Below the pieces are notes generated by a model. It had not been told where the DNA came from, did no database searches, and saw nothing but the letters and a program-made list of their open reading frames with translations. The position numbers and the translations under genes are program-made. DNA of 45,783 bases, from the NCBI GenBank assembly GCA_030158185.1, contig JAOATP010000160.1, positions 1 to 45,783 on the forward strand. Reading direction: 5' to 3'. Below are positions 1-7,335 of this stretch, in pieces. Each line of letters begins with the position of its first letter. Within the stretch, counting starts at the first letter, position 1. The DNA is from Propionicimonas sp. Its GTDB lineage: Bacteria; Actinomycetota; Actinomycetes; Propionibacteriales; Propionibacteriaceae.

Positions 1-294
1 CTCGCTACAAACCGTATTGCGGCTCGTCCTCGCCTGCCGGGAATCGGAGGGCCTCGTCATGAACATGTGGCCAACAAACAGCGACGGGCGCGGTCTAGTG
101 GAGACCCGACACGTCCAGATGCGAACTGCTCGCACCACATCGCGGATCCAACATCCTCCACATCTGGAATCCCCGAAGTGCTCCCGTTTCGCCATCACGC
201 CACCCCTCGAGTTCACCTTGATGAGGCGGCTCTCATATTCGTGCACCCGGTTCGTGGCGCTCTCAACACACGCACGGTAGGCGGGCGTGAACAT
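1..294 (-). CDS. Possible partial hypothetical gene running off the left edge
   Basis: An ATG at 292-294 on the minus strand opens a frame that stays free of stops to base 1, about 98 codons. The first part, beginning MFTPAYRACVESATNRVHEY, looks protein-like; further on the composition becomes Cys/Arg/Trp-rich and unlike a normal globular protein. A strong hairpin (297-327) ends two bases before the ATG, leaving no room for a normal leader. It may be a decayed gene end or chance. I recognise no family and give it low weight; otherwise I see nothing in 1-296. Confidence 0.2.
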   Translation of the reverse strand, partial: MFTPAYRACVESATNRVHEYESRLIKVNSRGGVMAKREHFGDSRCGGCWIRDVVRAVRIWTCRVSTRPRPSLFVGHMFMTRPSDSRQARTSRNTVCSE

Positions 295-296
295 GC

Positions 297-327
297 GAAC
301 GCCCCCGGGGTCTGTCCGGGGGCGTTC
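297..327 (-). terminator. Perfect 12-bp hairpin, likely terminator of the HEAGH gene
   Basis: GAACGCCCCCGG at 297-308 pairs without mismatch with CCGGGGGCGTTC at 316-327 around a 7-nt loop. It lies 58 nt beyond the stop of the minus-strand gene at 386-865. There is no T run, which is common for actinobacterial terminators. Confidence 0.6.
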
Positions 328-385
328 ACCGCTGGTGGCTGGCAGCCTCGCCGATATGGCGAACCCAGCAAGGGCTGCTCTGCGA

Positions 386-865
386 TCAGGTCAAGGCCAT
401 TTCCGCCTCAGTGAGATCTCGGACTCGTTGATTGGTGACCGGCTCGCCAACCAGCAGCCATTCGGCAACCTGCTGGATCGCTGGCCACATGCGCGTGAGT
501 TCCATCCCCCAGACCCTCTCGGTGCCGGCCCGCATCGAGGCCCATGGCAAGGGGGCAAAGTGCTGCTCGACGATCACCCAGTCCGAGTAGCCGCCGCCCA
601 GGTCGGTCGTCAAGAGGTAGTCGGCGAACACGTACTCGTCGCCGCCCCTACCGAGAGGCTGCTCGCACCACTCCGCGCGCGCCTGTGCCCAGGGCCCTGC
701 CCACGCAACGAACCCCGGATCCATTCCGGGCGAAAGGTGGCACGTGCTGTTTGGGTACTCATCGGCTGACGTGATCGTGAATGGCCGCAAGGAACTTCCA
801 TCGCGCAGCACGGTCGCGACGGCATGGCCGGCCTCGTGATAGGCGGCGCGTGCTGGGATGTTCAT
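386..865 (-). CDS. HEAGH-motif M41-like metalloprotease-domain protein
   Basis: 159 residues. YHEAGHAVA at about residues 8-16 is the HExxH zinc-binding helix as used in M41 (FtsH-type) peptidases. It is followed by a Gly/Trp-rich stretch (FVAWAGPWAQAR) and a C-terminal helix near EWLLVGEPVTNQRV, the layout of small stand-alone M41-like proteins seen in actinobacteria and their phages. The AAA domain and membrane segments of FtsH are absent, so it is not FtsH. Zinc binding and proteolysis are inferred from the motif only. The ATG at 865 is the first possible start, since a stop lies two codons upstream; no clear ribosome site is seen. It sits alone in a sparse region, compatible with acquired DNA. 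Confidence 0.65.
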   Translation of the reverse strand: MNIPARAAYHEAGHAVATVLRDGSSLRPFTITSADEYPNSTCHLSPGMDPGFVAWAGPWAQARAEWCEQPLGRGGDEYVFADYLLTTDLGGGYSDWVIVEQHFAPLPWASMRAGTERVWGMELTRMWPAIQQVAEWLLVGEPVTNQRVRDLTEAEMALT

Positions 866-1075
866 GACTCAATGGTTGCCCAGTTGCATGAACCCACGGC
901 GACCGTTTGCGGGAGAGGTGCGATCGCCACAATGAACATGCAGCGACATCTTCCCCATCGCGCGCAGCGTGCCAAGCGTTTCCCGGGCTGTTGCGCGAAC
1001 CTTTCCGTTCGGCCGCCAACCCGTCTCACGAGCCCGGACCTCACTGGCCGGCCCGGAACCGCCACGGCGATGCGG

Positions 1076-1318
1076 TCAGTTCTCGCCCATCGCCGGTGGC
1101 GTGAAGTCGCGGGCAGCGAACTGCAACACGCGGCCGTCGTCGTCGCGAACCTCAGCAACCTGCCTTGCCAGCCAATTCCAGAGCGCCGCCATGTTCGAGT
1201 CGCCCTTGCTCGCGGCCTCGTCGCGAAGCTCGGTCATGCTGCGAAGGAGTTGGGGATAGTGCCCAATCGCACGCAGGGTGCTGTGAAGCTCACGGATCTC
1301 ATCGAATTCGTTACCCAT
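1076..1318 (-). CDS. Small hypothetical protein (80 aa)
   Basis: Starts MGNEFDEIRELHSTLRAIGH and is mostly helical and charged, ending FTPPAMGEN. A longer in-frame start exists at 1417 but lacks a ribosome site. The ATG at 1316-1318 has AGGA seven bases upstream, so I chose it. No family recognised. It is transcribed toward the HEAGH gene, with 210 nt between them in which I see nothing else convincing. Helix-rich composition and the neighbour suggest a small accessory or phage-type protein, but that is inference. Confidence 0.5.
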   Translation of the reverse strand: MGNEFDEIRELHSTLRAIGHYPQLLRSMTELRDEAASKGDSNMAALWNWLARQVAEVRDDDGRVLQFAARDFTPPAMGEN

Positions 1319-1653
1319 GTCGCAATCCTGGTCCGGCCCGGTTAACCCCCCGCGATCGTAGGCAGGGCAGTCAAGGATGCTCTCGTGAACACCTGGCGAT
1401 GGCGCCGGTGTCAGCATGGAACGTGTGCGTAGCGGTCGAGCCCGCGAACGTGACGCAACAGGACGGTCGATTCACGAAGATGTCGCGAGCCGCCGGCGTC
1501 GCGATTCGTTCCCTATGACGTGATTCCGAGGCTCGATGTCCGCGCGTGTTCGGATCGGGTGCCGTGGGCCCATCGAGACGCTGGATTGCCGTCATCCTCG
1601 ACAACGGCAACCGGGTTCGCAATCGACCGGGGTTGTCATCGGTTCCAAGACCG
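1319..1653. other. Intergenic, no supported feature
   Basis: 335 nt between the small hypothetical gene and the stop of ansA. Frames on both strands translate to low-complexity Arg/Ser/Pro-rich sequence without recognisable domains. No tRNA, integrase remnant or clear hairpin was seen. Confidence 0.5.
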
Positions 1654-2712
1654 CTACGGCGTGAGCTCACCCCGCAGGTCCTGCTGCATCAGTCGTCGAA
1701 CGTCCGTCGGGTCCTGGTGGCGATCGAGCGCGAACATGAGCTTGGTCAGGGCCGCCTCGAAGGTCATGTCGCCGCCGGAGATCGCTCCGCTCGACAGAAG
1801 GGCCGCGCCGCTGGCATACAGGCCCGGCCGCACTGCTCCGGCGAGGCACTGCGTGGTCACCACCACGGTGATCCCGTTGTCGCTGGCCCGCTCAAGCTCC
1901 CTGAGGAACCAGGGTTCCGATGGACCGTTGCCTGCGCCGTAGGCCTGTAGCACGACACCACGCAAGCCCTTCCGGGAGAGCGTCGACACGAGGGCAGTCT
2001 CGTCGAGCGCAGGGTGCAGGAGGATCGCCGCCACGTCGGTGCACATCCCCCCGGCCCGGCGTATCGGCCCCGGTTCAGGGGTGCGAAGGAGTTCGGTGGC
2101 GAAGTCCAGGGACACTCCGGCGGTCGCGAGAGGCGCCAGGTTGGGCGAGGCGAACCCCCGATAGCTGCTGGCGTGCACCTTCACGGCGCGGTTCCCTCGC
2201 AGCAGAACGTCGTTGAAGAAGATGGTCACCTCAGGAACCAGCGGTGCGCCGGTGAGCTTCGCAGAGGCCACCTCCAGAGCCGTGACCAGGTTCTCGCGCC
2301 CGTCGGAACGGACCGAGGTGATTGGCCGCTGAGCCCCGGTGAGCACGATCGGGATGTCGATGCCTTCGAGCAGGAAACTGAGCGCTGACGCGGTGTAGGC
2401 CATCGTGTCGGTGCCGTGCAGCACCACTACCCCGTCGTGGCCCTGGCTGTGCGAGACGATCGCGTCGGCAATCTCCAGCCAGTCGGCGACTCCGATGGTC
2501 GCTGAGTCAATCGCCTCATCGAATGTTGCGACCGTCAACCCGACAGGAAGCTCGCGTGCGGTCGGGACGTACTTGAGGAGGCCTGCCAGGTCGAGGGGCA
2601 CGAGCGCACCGTCAGGACCCTCGACCATGCCGATCGTCCCGCCGGTGTAGAGGACGAAGATCCCTGCCTGGCCACCGCCGAAGTGACCCACAGTTTCTAC
2701 TTTGACGCCCAT
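1654..2712 (-). CDS. ansA: L-asparaginase, type I (cytoplasmic)
   Basis: Hydrolyses L-asparagine to aspartate and ammonia. The 352-residue protein has both signature motifs: YTGGTIGM near residues 22-29 (nucleophilic Thr23) and HGTDTMAYT near 99-107 (Thr101-Asp102), plus the RGNRAVKVHA segment carrying the expected catalytic lysine. No signal peptide, so it fits the cytoplasmic AnsA type. The frame stays open upstream to 2877, but that extension is Cys/Arg/Trp-rich and non-homologous; the ATG at 2710-2712 has AAGG nine bases upstream. Divergent from the DUF2252 gene, with about 230 nt between their starts. Confidence 0.93.
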   Translation of the reverse strand: MGVKVETVGHFGGGQAGIFVLYTGGTIGMVEGPDGALVPLDLAGLLKYVPTARELPVGLTVATFDEAIDSATIGVADWLEIADAIVSHSQGHDGVVVLHGTDTMAYTASALSFLLEGIDIPIVLTGAQRPITSVRSDGRENLVTALEVASAKLTGAPLVPEVTIFFNDVLLRGNRAVKVHASSYRGFASPNLAPLATAGVSLDFATELLRTPEPGPIRRAGGMCTDVAAILLHPALDETALVSTLSRKGLRGVVLQAYGAGNGPSEPWFLRELERASDNGITVVVTTQCLAGAVRPGLYASGAALLSSGAISGGDMTFEAALTKLMFALDRHQDPTDVRRLMQQDLRGELTP

Positions 2713-2941
2713 CTGGCAAACCTTAGCCTCAGTACCGTCATCACACGGTTGAAGAGAGTCCCGGCGCCAACGGGTTCTGCAGCCGGAGAATGTTCTCCAT
2801 CGCGATGGATGAGGGGCTGTGCAGGTGCGGCAAACGCACACGGACCCAGAAAAACCTGACGCAGGCTTCCTGACCAACCCCCATCGACAGCATGCTTGCG
2901 ATCCAGAAGAGATCGTGAACCGGGAAGGTGTTTGTGTAGCA

Positions 2942-4375
2942 ATGGCGTCCCCACCGTTTGTCGAGCCATCTGGGGGAGGGCCCTCCCCAAGGAATGTCTG
3001 GACGGCCCGCCCCTGGGCGGAGCCCGCCGCCCGGGCGCGCGACGGGCGGGCCGCTCGTGCCGGCGCGCCACGCGGCGGCCACGCTGTCTTCGCTCCGACA
3101 CCCGGACGTGACCCGATCGCGATCCTTGCCGCACAGGAGGCTGACCGCCTGCCCGAACTGGTGCCGCTGCGTCACCGGCGAATGGCCGAATCGCCGTTCG
3201 CCTACTTTCGGGGAACGCCCGCCGTGATGGCCTACGACCTGATGGGCACTCCGCGCACCGGCCTCACCGTGCAGGCCAGCGGAGACGCCCACATCGGCAA
3301 CTTCGGCCTGTTCGCATCACCGGAACGCTCCCTGGTCTTCGATGCCAACGACTTCGACGAGACCTTTCCCGGCCCATGGGAATGGGACGTGAAGCGCCTG
3401 GCGACCAGCGTGGTGATCGCCGGACGAGCCAACGGCTTCACCGCGGACCAGAACAGGGCCGCCGCCATGGCCACGGTGCGGGCCTACCGGAGCCGGATGG
3501 CGCGCTTCGCCGGCATGCGCCTGATCGACATCTGGTACTCGGTGATCACCGACCACGACATCCGTGTCGCGATCGAGGCCACCGACTGGTACCAGGGGTC
3601 CACCGGCCGGCGCCGACGCGCCGCGCTGGAGTCGATCTTCACCAAGGCCCGGCGGCGCGACGGCATGCGCGCCTTCCATTCCCTCACCCGGCTCGTCAAC
3701 GGTCATCGCGTCATCGTCGAGGACCCCCCGATGGTCGTCCGGGTCGACGTCGACAGCGTTGCCGCCGAGCTGGAACGGATCTTCCTCGACTACCGCTCCA
3801 CCCTGCCGGAGAGCCGCCGTGAACTGCTGGAGCGCTACCGCTTCGTCGACTTCGCCCGCAAGGTCGTGGGGGTCGGAAGCATCGGTACGCGCTGCTTCGT
3901 CCTCGTGCTGGAAGGGCGGGACGGCACCGATCCGCTCATCCTGCAGGCCAAGGAGGCGACCGCGTCCGTCCTCGAGCCTTACCTGTCGGCCAGCCGGCAT
4001 GAGAGCAACGGCCAGCGCGTCGTGGCCGGGCAGCAACTGATGCAGACCACCCCCGACATGTTCCTGGGGTGGACGCGAGGGCCCCAAGGGCGCGACTTCT
4101 ACCTGCGGCAACTCTGGGACATGAAGGGGTCGGTCGACCTCAGCCTGCTCGAAGCCCCCCGGCTCGGCTACTACGGCAGTCTGTGCGGATGGGCCCTGGC
4201 ACGCGCACACGCCCGCAGCGGCGACCCCGTTGCCATCGCCGCCTACCTGGGCACCTCGGACCGCTTCGACGGCGCCGTCGCAGATTTCGCCGAGAGCTAC
4301 GCAGACCAGAACGAGACCGACCATGCCCGCTACGTCGAGGCGGTCAGAGCCGGTCGCGTTTCCACCTGCTTGTGA
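2942..4375 (+). CDS. DUF2252 family protein
   Basis: About 477 residues with the hallmarks of DUF2252: YFRG near 88-91, GDAHIGNFG near 114-122, DANDFDE near 134-140 and [11 protein letters not shown] near 147-157. The GDxHxxNFG / NDFDE pair resembles the HxDxxxxN and metal-binding Asp arrangement of the aminoglycoside-phosphotransferase/protein-kinase-like fold, so a phosphotransferase activity is plausible; no substrate is established. The N-terminal 50 residues are Pro/Arg/Gly-rich and probably disordered. The start is uncertain: ATG 2942 is about 13 nt from GGGAAGG, and GTG 2915 is an alternative. Stands alone on the plus strand. Confidence 0.8.
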   Translation: MASPPFVEPSGGGPSPRNVWTARPWAEPAARARDGRAARAGAPRGGHAVFAPTPGRDPIAILAAQEADRLPELVPLRHRRMAESPFAYFRGTPAVMAYDLMGTPRTGLTVQASGDAHIGNFGLFASPERSLVFDANDFDETFPGPWEWDVKRLATSVVIAGRANGFTADQNRAAAMATVRAYRSRMARFAGMRLIDIWYSVITDHDIRVAIEATDWYQGSTGRRRRAALESIFTKARRRDGMRAFHSLTRLVNGHRVIVEDPPMVVRVDVDSVAAELERIFLDYRSTLPESRRELLERYRFVDFARKVVGVGSIGTRCFVLVLEGRDGTDPLILQAKEATASVLEPYLSASRHESNGQRVVAGQQLMQTTPDMFLGWTRGPQGRDFYLRQLWDMKGSVDLSLLEAPRLGYYGSLCGWALARAHARSGDPVAIAAYLGTSDRFDGAVADFAESYADQNETDHARYVEAVRAGRVSTCL

Positions 4376-4456
4376 CGTCCGGGAACGGCGAGCGACAAGG
4401 TCGGTCATGCGCCCGGAGCGCCCGAACACGCGCCAACTACCGAGCACCTTCCGGCC

Positions 4457-4570
4457 TCAGGCGACAACGCCCTCGAGCGCGGCGATGTCAGCTGACGAGA
4501 GGACGGTCTCGCCGGCCGCGAGGTTCTGCTCCAGGTGCGGCCCGGGAATCAGCAGGATGTTGTTCCTGTT
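4457..4570 (-). pseudogene. Remnant of an aldo/keto reductase (C-terminal end only)
   Basis: The minus strand encodes, up to a stop at 4457, about 37 residues with the typical end of an aldo/keto reductase: NILLIPG, then [23 protein letters not shown]. In intact family members the first motif continues as GTSS before HL-EN; here about five residues are missing. Upstream of it on the minus strand the homology stops abruptly and the frame runs antisense through the dehydrogenase gene. The remainder, about 250 residues of barrel, is gone. I read it as a gene relic left by deletion. It lies in the 247-nt gap that must also contain the promoter of the next gene. Confidence 0.6.
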
Positions 4571-4622
4571 GCGGGTAGGTTCCAGACAAGGACCCCATCG
4601 AACCGCACGCACAGGAGGCATC

Positions 4623-5558
4623 GTGAGCTGGACCGCAGCCGAAATCCCCGACCTCGCCGGACGGACGGCCGTCGTCACCGGCGCCAACGGTGGCCTCGGT
4701 GTGGAGACGGCCTCCGTCCTCGCGGCGAAGGGCGCCCACGTCGTGCTGGCCGTCCGGAACCGGGCCAAGGCCGCCGACGCGGTCGCGCGAATCCGCAGCG
4801 AGTCCCCGGGCGCGAGCCTGGAACTGGTGGACCTCGACCTCGGATCGCTGGCTTCCATCCGTGCAGCGGCCGACGCGATCAGCGCCGCCAACGAGAAGAT
4901 CGACCTCCTCATCAACAACGCAGGGGTGATGGCGACGCCGGAGCGCGAGACGGCGGACGGTTTCGAGCTGCAGTTCGGCACCAACCACCTCGGCCACTGG
5001 GCGCTCACCGCCCACCTGATGCCGAGGCTCCTTGCAGCGCCGGGCGCACGGGTGGTCTCCGTGACCAGCACGGCGCACCACATGGGCCGGCAGCTCGATC
5101 CACGCAACCCGCACCTGCACGGCACCTACGACCCGTGGAAGGCCTACGGCCAGTCGAAGCTCGCCAACTACCACTTCGCCCTCGGCCTGCAGCGGGAGTT
5201 CGAGCGGGCCGGCGTCACTGCGCAGAGCCTGATGGCGCACCCCGGGCTCTCCCACACCGACCTGCAGGTGGTCACGGAACGCGAGGGCGGTGTCGGGGCG
5301 AGCGGGCCCTTCTGGCGCTGGCTGGCCGCGCGCACGGGCATGACGCCCGCCGACGGGGCCCTGCCCCAGCTACGTGCAGCGACGGACCCGGAGGCGCGTG
5401 GCGGTGAGCTCTACGGACCGAGATTCATCAACAGCGGCCCGCCGGTGCGACTGCCGCTCTTCCGTCCGGGCGTGGACGGGGCCATCGCCATCCTGTGGCA
5501 GGTGTCCGAGCGGGAGACCGGAATCCCGATGCGGATCGCGCCCCTCGGCATGGTCTGA
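4623..5558 (+). CDS. Short-chain dehydrogenase/reductase (SDR)
   Basis: 311 residues, NAD(P)-dependent oxidoreductase of the retinol-dehydrogenase/protochlorophyllide-reductase-like SDR group. Cofactor motif TGANGGLG at about 19-26, NNAG at 98-101, Ser near 149 (SVTSTAH) and YGQSK with Tyr175 and Lys179 complete the catalytic set. The GTG at 4623 has AGGAGG four bases upstream, which fixes the start; the open frame upstream is non-homologous. Actinobacterial members are usually annotated only as oxidoreductases; the substrate is unknown. It may share a message with the following small gene, 27 nt downstream. Confidence 0.88.
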   Translation: MSWTAAEIPDLAGRTAVVTGANGGLGVETASVLAAKGAHVVLAVRNRAKAADAVARIRSESPGASLELVDLDLGSLASIRAAADAISAANEKIDLLINNAGVMATPERETADGFELQFGTNHLGHWALTAHLMPRLLAAPGARVVSVTSTAHHMGRQLDPRNPHLHGTYDPWKAYGQSKLANYHFALGLQREFERAGVTAQSLMAHPGLSHTDLQVVTEREGGVGASGPFWRWLAARTGMTPADGALPQLRAATDPEARGGELYGPRFINSGPPVRLPLFRPGVDGAIAILWQVSERETGIPMRIAPLGMV

Positions 5559-5585
5559 GCGACCCTCCCGACGCATAATGCGAAG

Positions 5586-5999
5586 GTGATCTCCCTGACA
5601 GCTGCCCAGGACCTGAGCCGTGCCGGCGTCCGCTGGTCGCCACGTGCCGGTGACCGCTTCACCGTCCGCACCGAGGAGATGTCCGGTGAGGTGTTCACCG
5701 TCGCCGACATGGTGGTGGAGGCACGGGAGTACCCCACGGGGACGCTGCTGGCGTTCAACGGCACCACCGAGTGGGCACTGGACTCCGTGCAACTCGAGCA
5801 GGCGCTCTGGCTGCCGCGGGAGGATCAGCTGCGTGAGCTGCTCGGCCCGTCATTCCGCAGCCTCGCCCGGTCGAGCACGGCCAGCTACCAGGTCCTTGCG
5901 GAGATCCCCGGCCAGCCGGAGCGGCTGTTCACCGCTGACGACGCTGCCGACGCCTACGCCGAGGCAGTGCTCGCCCTTGTGAAAGCGGCACAGCACTGA
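5586..5999 (+). CDS. Conserved actinobacterial protein of unknown function
   Basis: 137 residues, GTG start. Recognisable conserved segments are AGVRWSPRAGDRF near the start, FNGTTEWALDSV in the middle and WLPREDQLRELLG after it. Homologues are often labelled as pilus assembly protein CpaE, but there is no P-loop or receiver domain here and the label appears to be carried over without basis. Soluble, no signal peptide. Ribosome site is weak (GAAG directly before GTG). It closely follows the dehydrogenase gene and may be co-transcribed with it. Confidence 0.72.
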   Translation: MISLTAAQDLSRAGVRWSPRAGDRFTVRTEEMSGEVFTVADMVVEAREYPTGTLLAFNGTTEWALDSVQLEQALWLPREDQLRELLGPSFRSLARSSTASYQVLAEIPGQPERLFTADDAADAYAEAVLALVKAAQH

Positions 6000-6091
6000 G
6001 CGACCCCGCGGCACCGGGGTGATGGTGCCCTTCGCGGCAATGCCGAATTGTGTCCCGCGGCAGGCACCCCGGACTGGGCAAGGATGGATCG

Positions 6092-6589
6092 ATGGACCTC
6101 ACCACGTTCTACGCGCTCATGTCCGTCACGTGCTTCACGCTGGTCGGCCTGTGGTGGACGGCGATCGAGAAGCACGACGAGTGGCGTGCAGACCAGCGCC
6201 TTCGCCGCCTTGCCGGCGGCGCCTACCTCTCGTTCCTGCTGCCTGGTGTGATGGGCATGATGTCCCAGGTGAACCCGGACAATCCGCTGATGTGGCGGAT
6301 CAGCTTCGGCGCCACGTCGATTGTCGGGCTGGTGACCTCGGTCAAACTCGTCGCGGTCGAATCGCGCGGCCACGTGGGCCCGTTCCGCAGGTTCCGGTGG
6401 CTGGCTCCCGTGGTCTACGCGGCCATCGTCGTGCTCGGCGTCTTCCCGGGCCTGGCCGCGCTGTTCGGTGCGACCCCGCTGCAGGTGGCCTCCGTGCTTC
6501 TGATGCTGCTCGTCCTCCTGGCGCACGGCCTCACCTGGGAGTTCCTGATGGAACCCGACGCACGCACGTCCGTCCAGCCGCGGACGTAG
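6092..6589 (+). CDS. Hypothetical integral membrane protein
   Basis: 165 residues with about five membrane segments: FYALMSVTCFTLVGLWW (5-21), AYLSFLLPGVMGMM, FGATSIVGLVTSVKLVAV, PVVYAAIVVLGVFPGLAAL and VLLMLLVLLAHGLTWEFL. The ATG at 6092 has AAGGA seven bases upstream; a longer start at 6050 would add a charged non-membrane leader without a ribosome site. No family recognised. Convergent with the minus-strand gene that ends at 6612. Confidence 0.7.
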   Translation: MDLTTFYALMSVTCFTLVGLWWTAIEKHDEWRADQRLRRLAGGAYLSFLLPGVMGMMSQVNPDNPLMWRISFGATSIVGLVTSVKLVAVESRGHVGPFRRFRWLAPVVYAAIVVLGVFPGLAALFGATPLQVASVLLMLLVLLAHGLTWEFLMEPDARTSVQPRT

Positions 6590-6611
6590 TGGCGCCGGCC
6601 CGAGGAAGGTC

Positions 6612-7217
6612 TCAGCTGAAGGAGTAGCCGGCCGCTGCACAGATGCGGCCGAGTTGTCCCTTCACCTCCGCGTACGGGAACCCGGGAGCGTATTTCGTTC
6701 CGAACCGGACGGCCTGCTCCTCGATGGACTCCGCGATGCCGTCGGTCCGCGAGTTGTAGGTCGACTTCTGGAAGCCGAACCCGGTGGGCGTCCCGAAGTC
6801 CCCGTCGTCGCCACCGCCGCTGGTGAGGCCGGACCCGGATTCCTTCAGCAGCTCCGTGAGCCTCGCCGTCCTGCGCGCATCGTCGAGCGAGATCGTGGCG
6901 CGGTATTCGAGCTTCGCTGTGGAGAGGAAGGACTTTCGCTCTGCCACAACGCGGTGGAGCGTCAGCTGGTGCGCTGACTGCTCGACGGTGAACCCCACGG
7001 CCTGGGCGTACCGCAGGATCTCGCCCACCAGCACTGCTGGTGCAGCCGGCTGCTGCGGCGGGCCCAACGGGATCCACTGGACACCGTTCCACTGATAGCC
7101 GTTCGCGACCTGCCCGACCTGCGGCGGCGGGCCCAACGGAACCCACTGGACACCGTTCCACTGATAGCCATTTGCGACCTGCCCGACCTGCGGGGGTTGT
7201 TGCGGTACCTGACCCAT
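6612..7217 (-). CDS. Hypothetical protein with a duplicated 23-residue WNGVQW unit
   Basis: 201 residues. Residues 9-31 and 32-54 are two copies of a unit reading PQVGQVANGYQWNGVQW then V/IPLGPP, differing at one residue. The unit resembles the short Trp-rich N-terminal modules often found on actinobacterial membrane or secreted proteins, but this protein has no membrane segment. The remainder (about 60-201) is a soluble domain with a Gly/Asp-rich loop near 128-140 (SGGGDDGDFG) and an Ala/Tyr/Ser C-terminus. No family recognised. Start ATG 7217; no strong ribosome site. The 118 nt between this gene and the GH3 stop hold nothing I can identify. Confidence 0.65.
   Translation of the reverse strand: MGQVPQQPPQVGQVANGYQWNGVQWVPLGPPPQVGQVANGYQWNGVQWIPLGPPQQPAAPAVLVGEILRYAQAVGFTVEQSAHQLTLHRVVAERKSFLSTAKLEYRATISLDDARRTARLTELLKESGSGLTSGGGDDGDFGTPTGFGFQKSTYNSRTDGIAESIEEQAVRFGTKYAPGFPYAEVKGQLGRICAAAGYSFS
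7056..7193 (-). repeat. Two tandem copies of a 69-nt coding unit
   Basis: In-frame duplication inside the gene at 6612-7217. The two copies differ at only a few bases (for example GCCGTTCGCG against GCCATTTGCG on the plus strand), so the duplication is recent or kept uniform by recombination. Confidence 0.85.
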
Positions 7218-7335
7218 GACTCATGCTAGGCCGGGCTCGCTCGGCGGGCTGCTAGAACCGTGCAGTTGCCCTCCGGCGGGGCGTGGCGTCCAGGCCAAGT
7301 CACGCTCTCCTCAAGCACCCGCAGCCGGCCAGGCG

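Noticed and set aside
2713-2740. AACCTTAGCCTCAG upstream of ansA looked like a DtxR box
   Set aside because: Only one half fits the pattern and the region is simply the ansA ribosome-site region.
5586-5999. Annotation as pilus assembly protein CpaE
   Set aside because: No P-loop or receiver domain and no pilus genes nearby; label not supported by the sequence.
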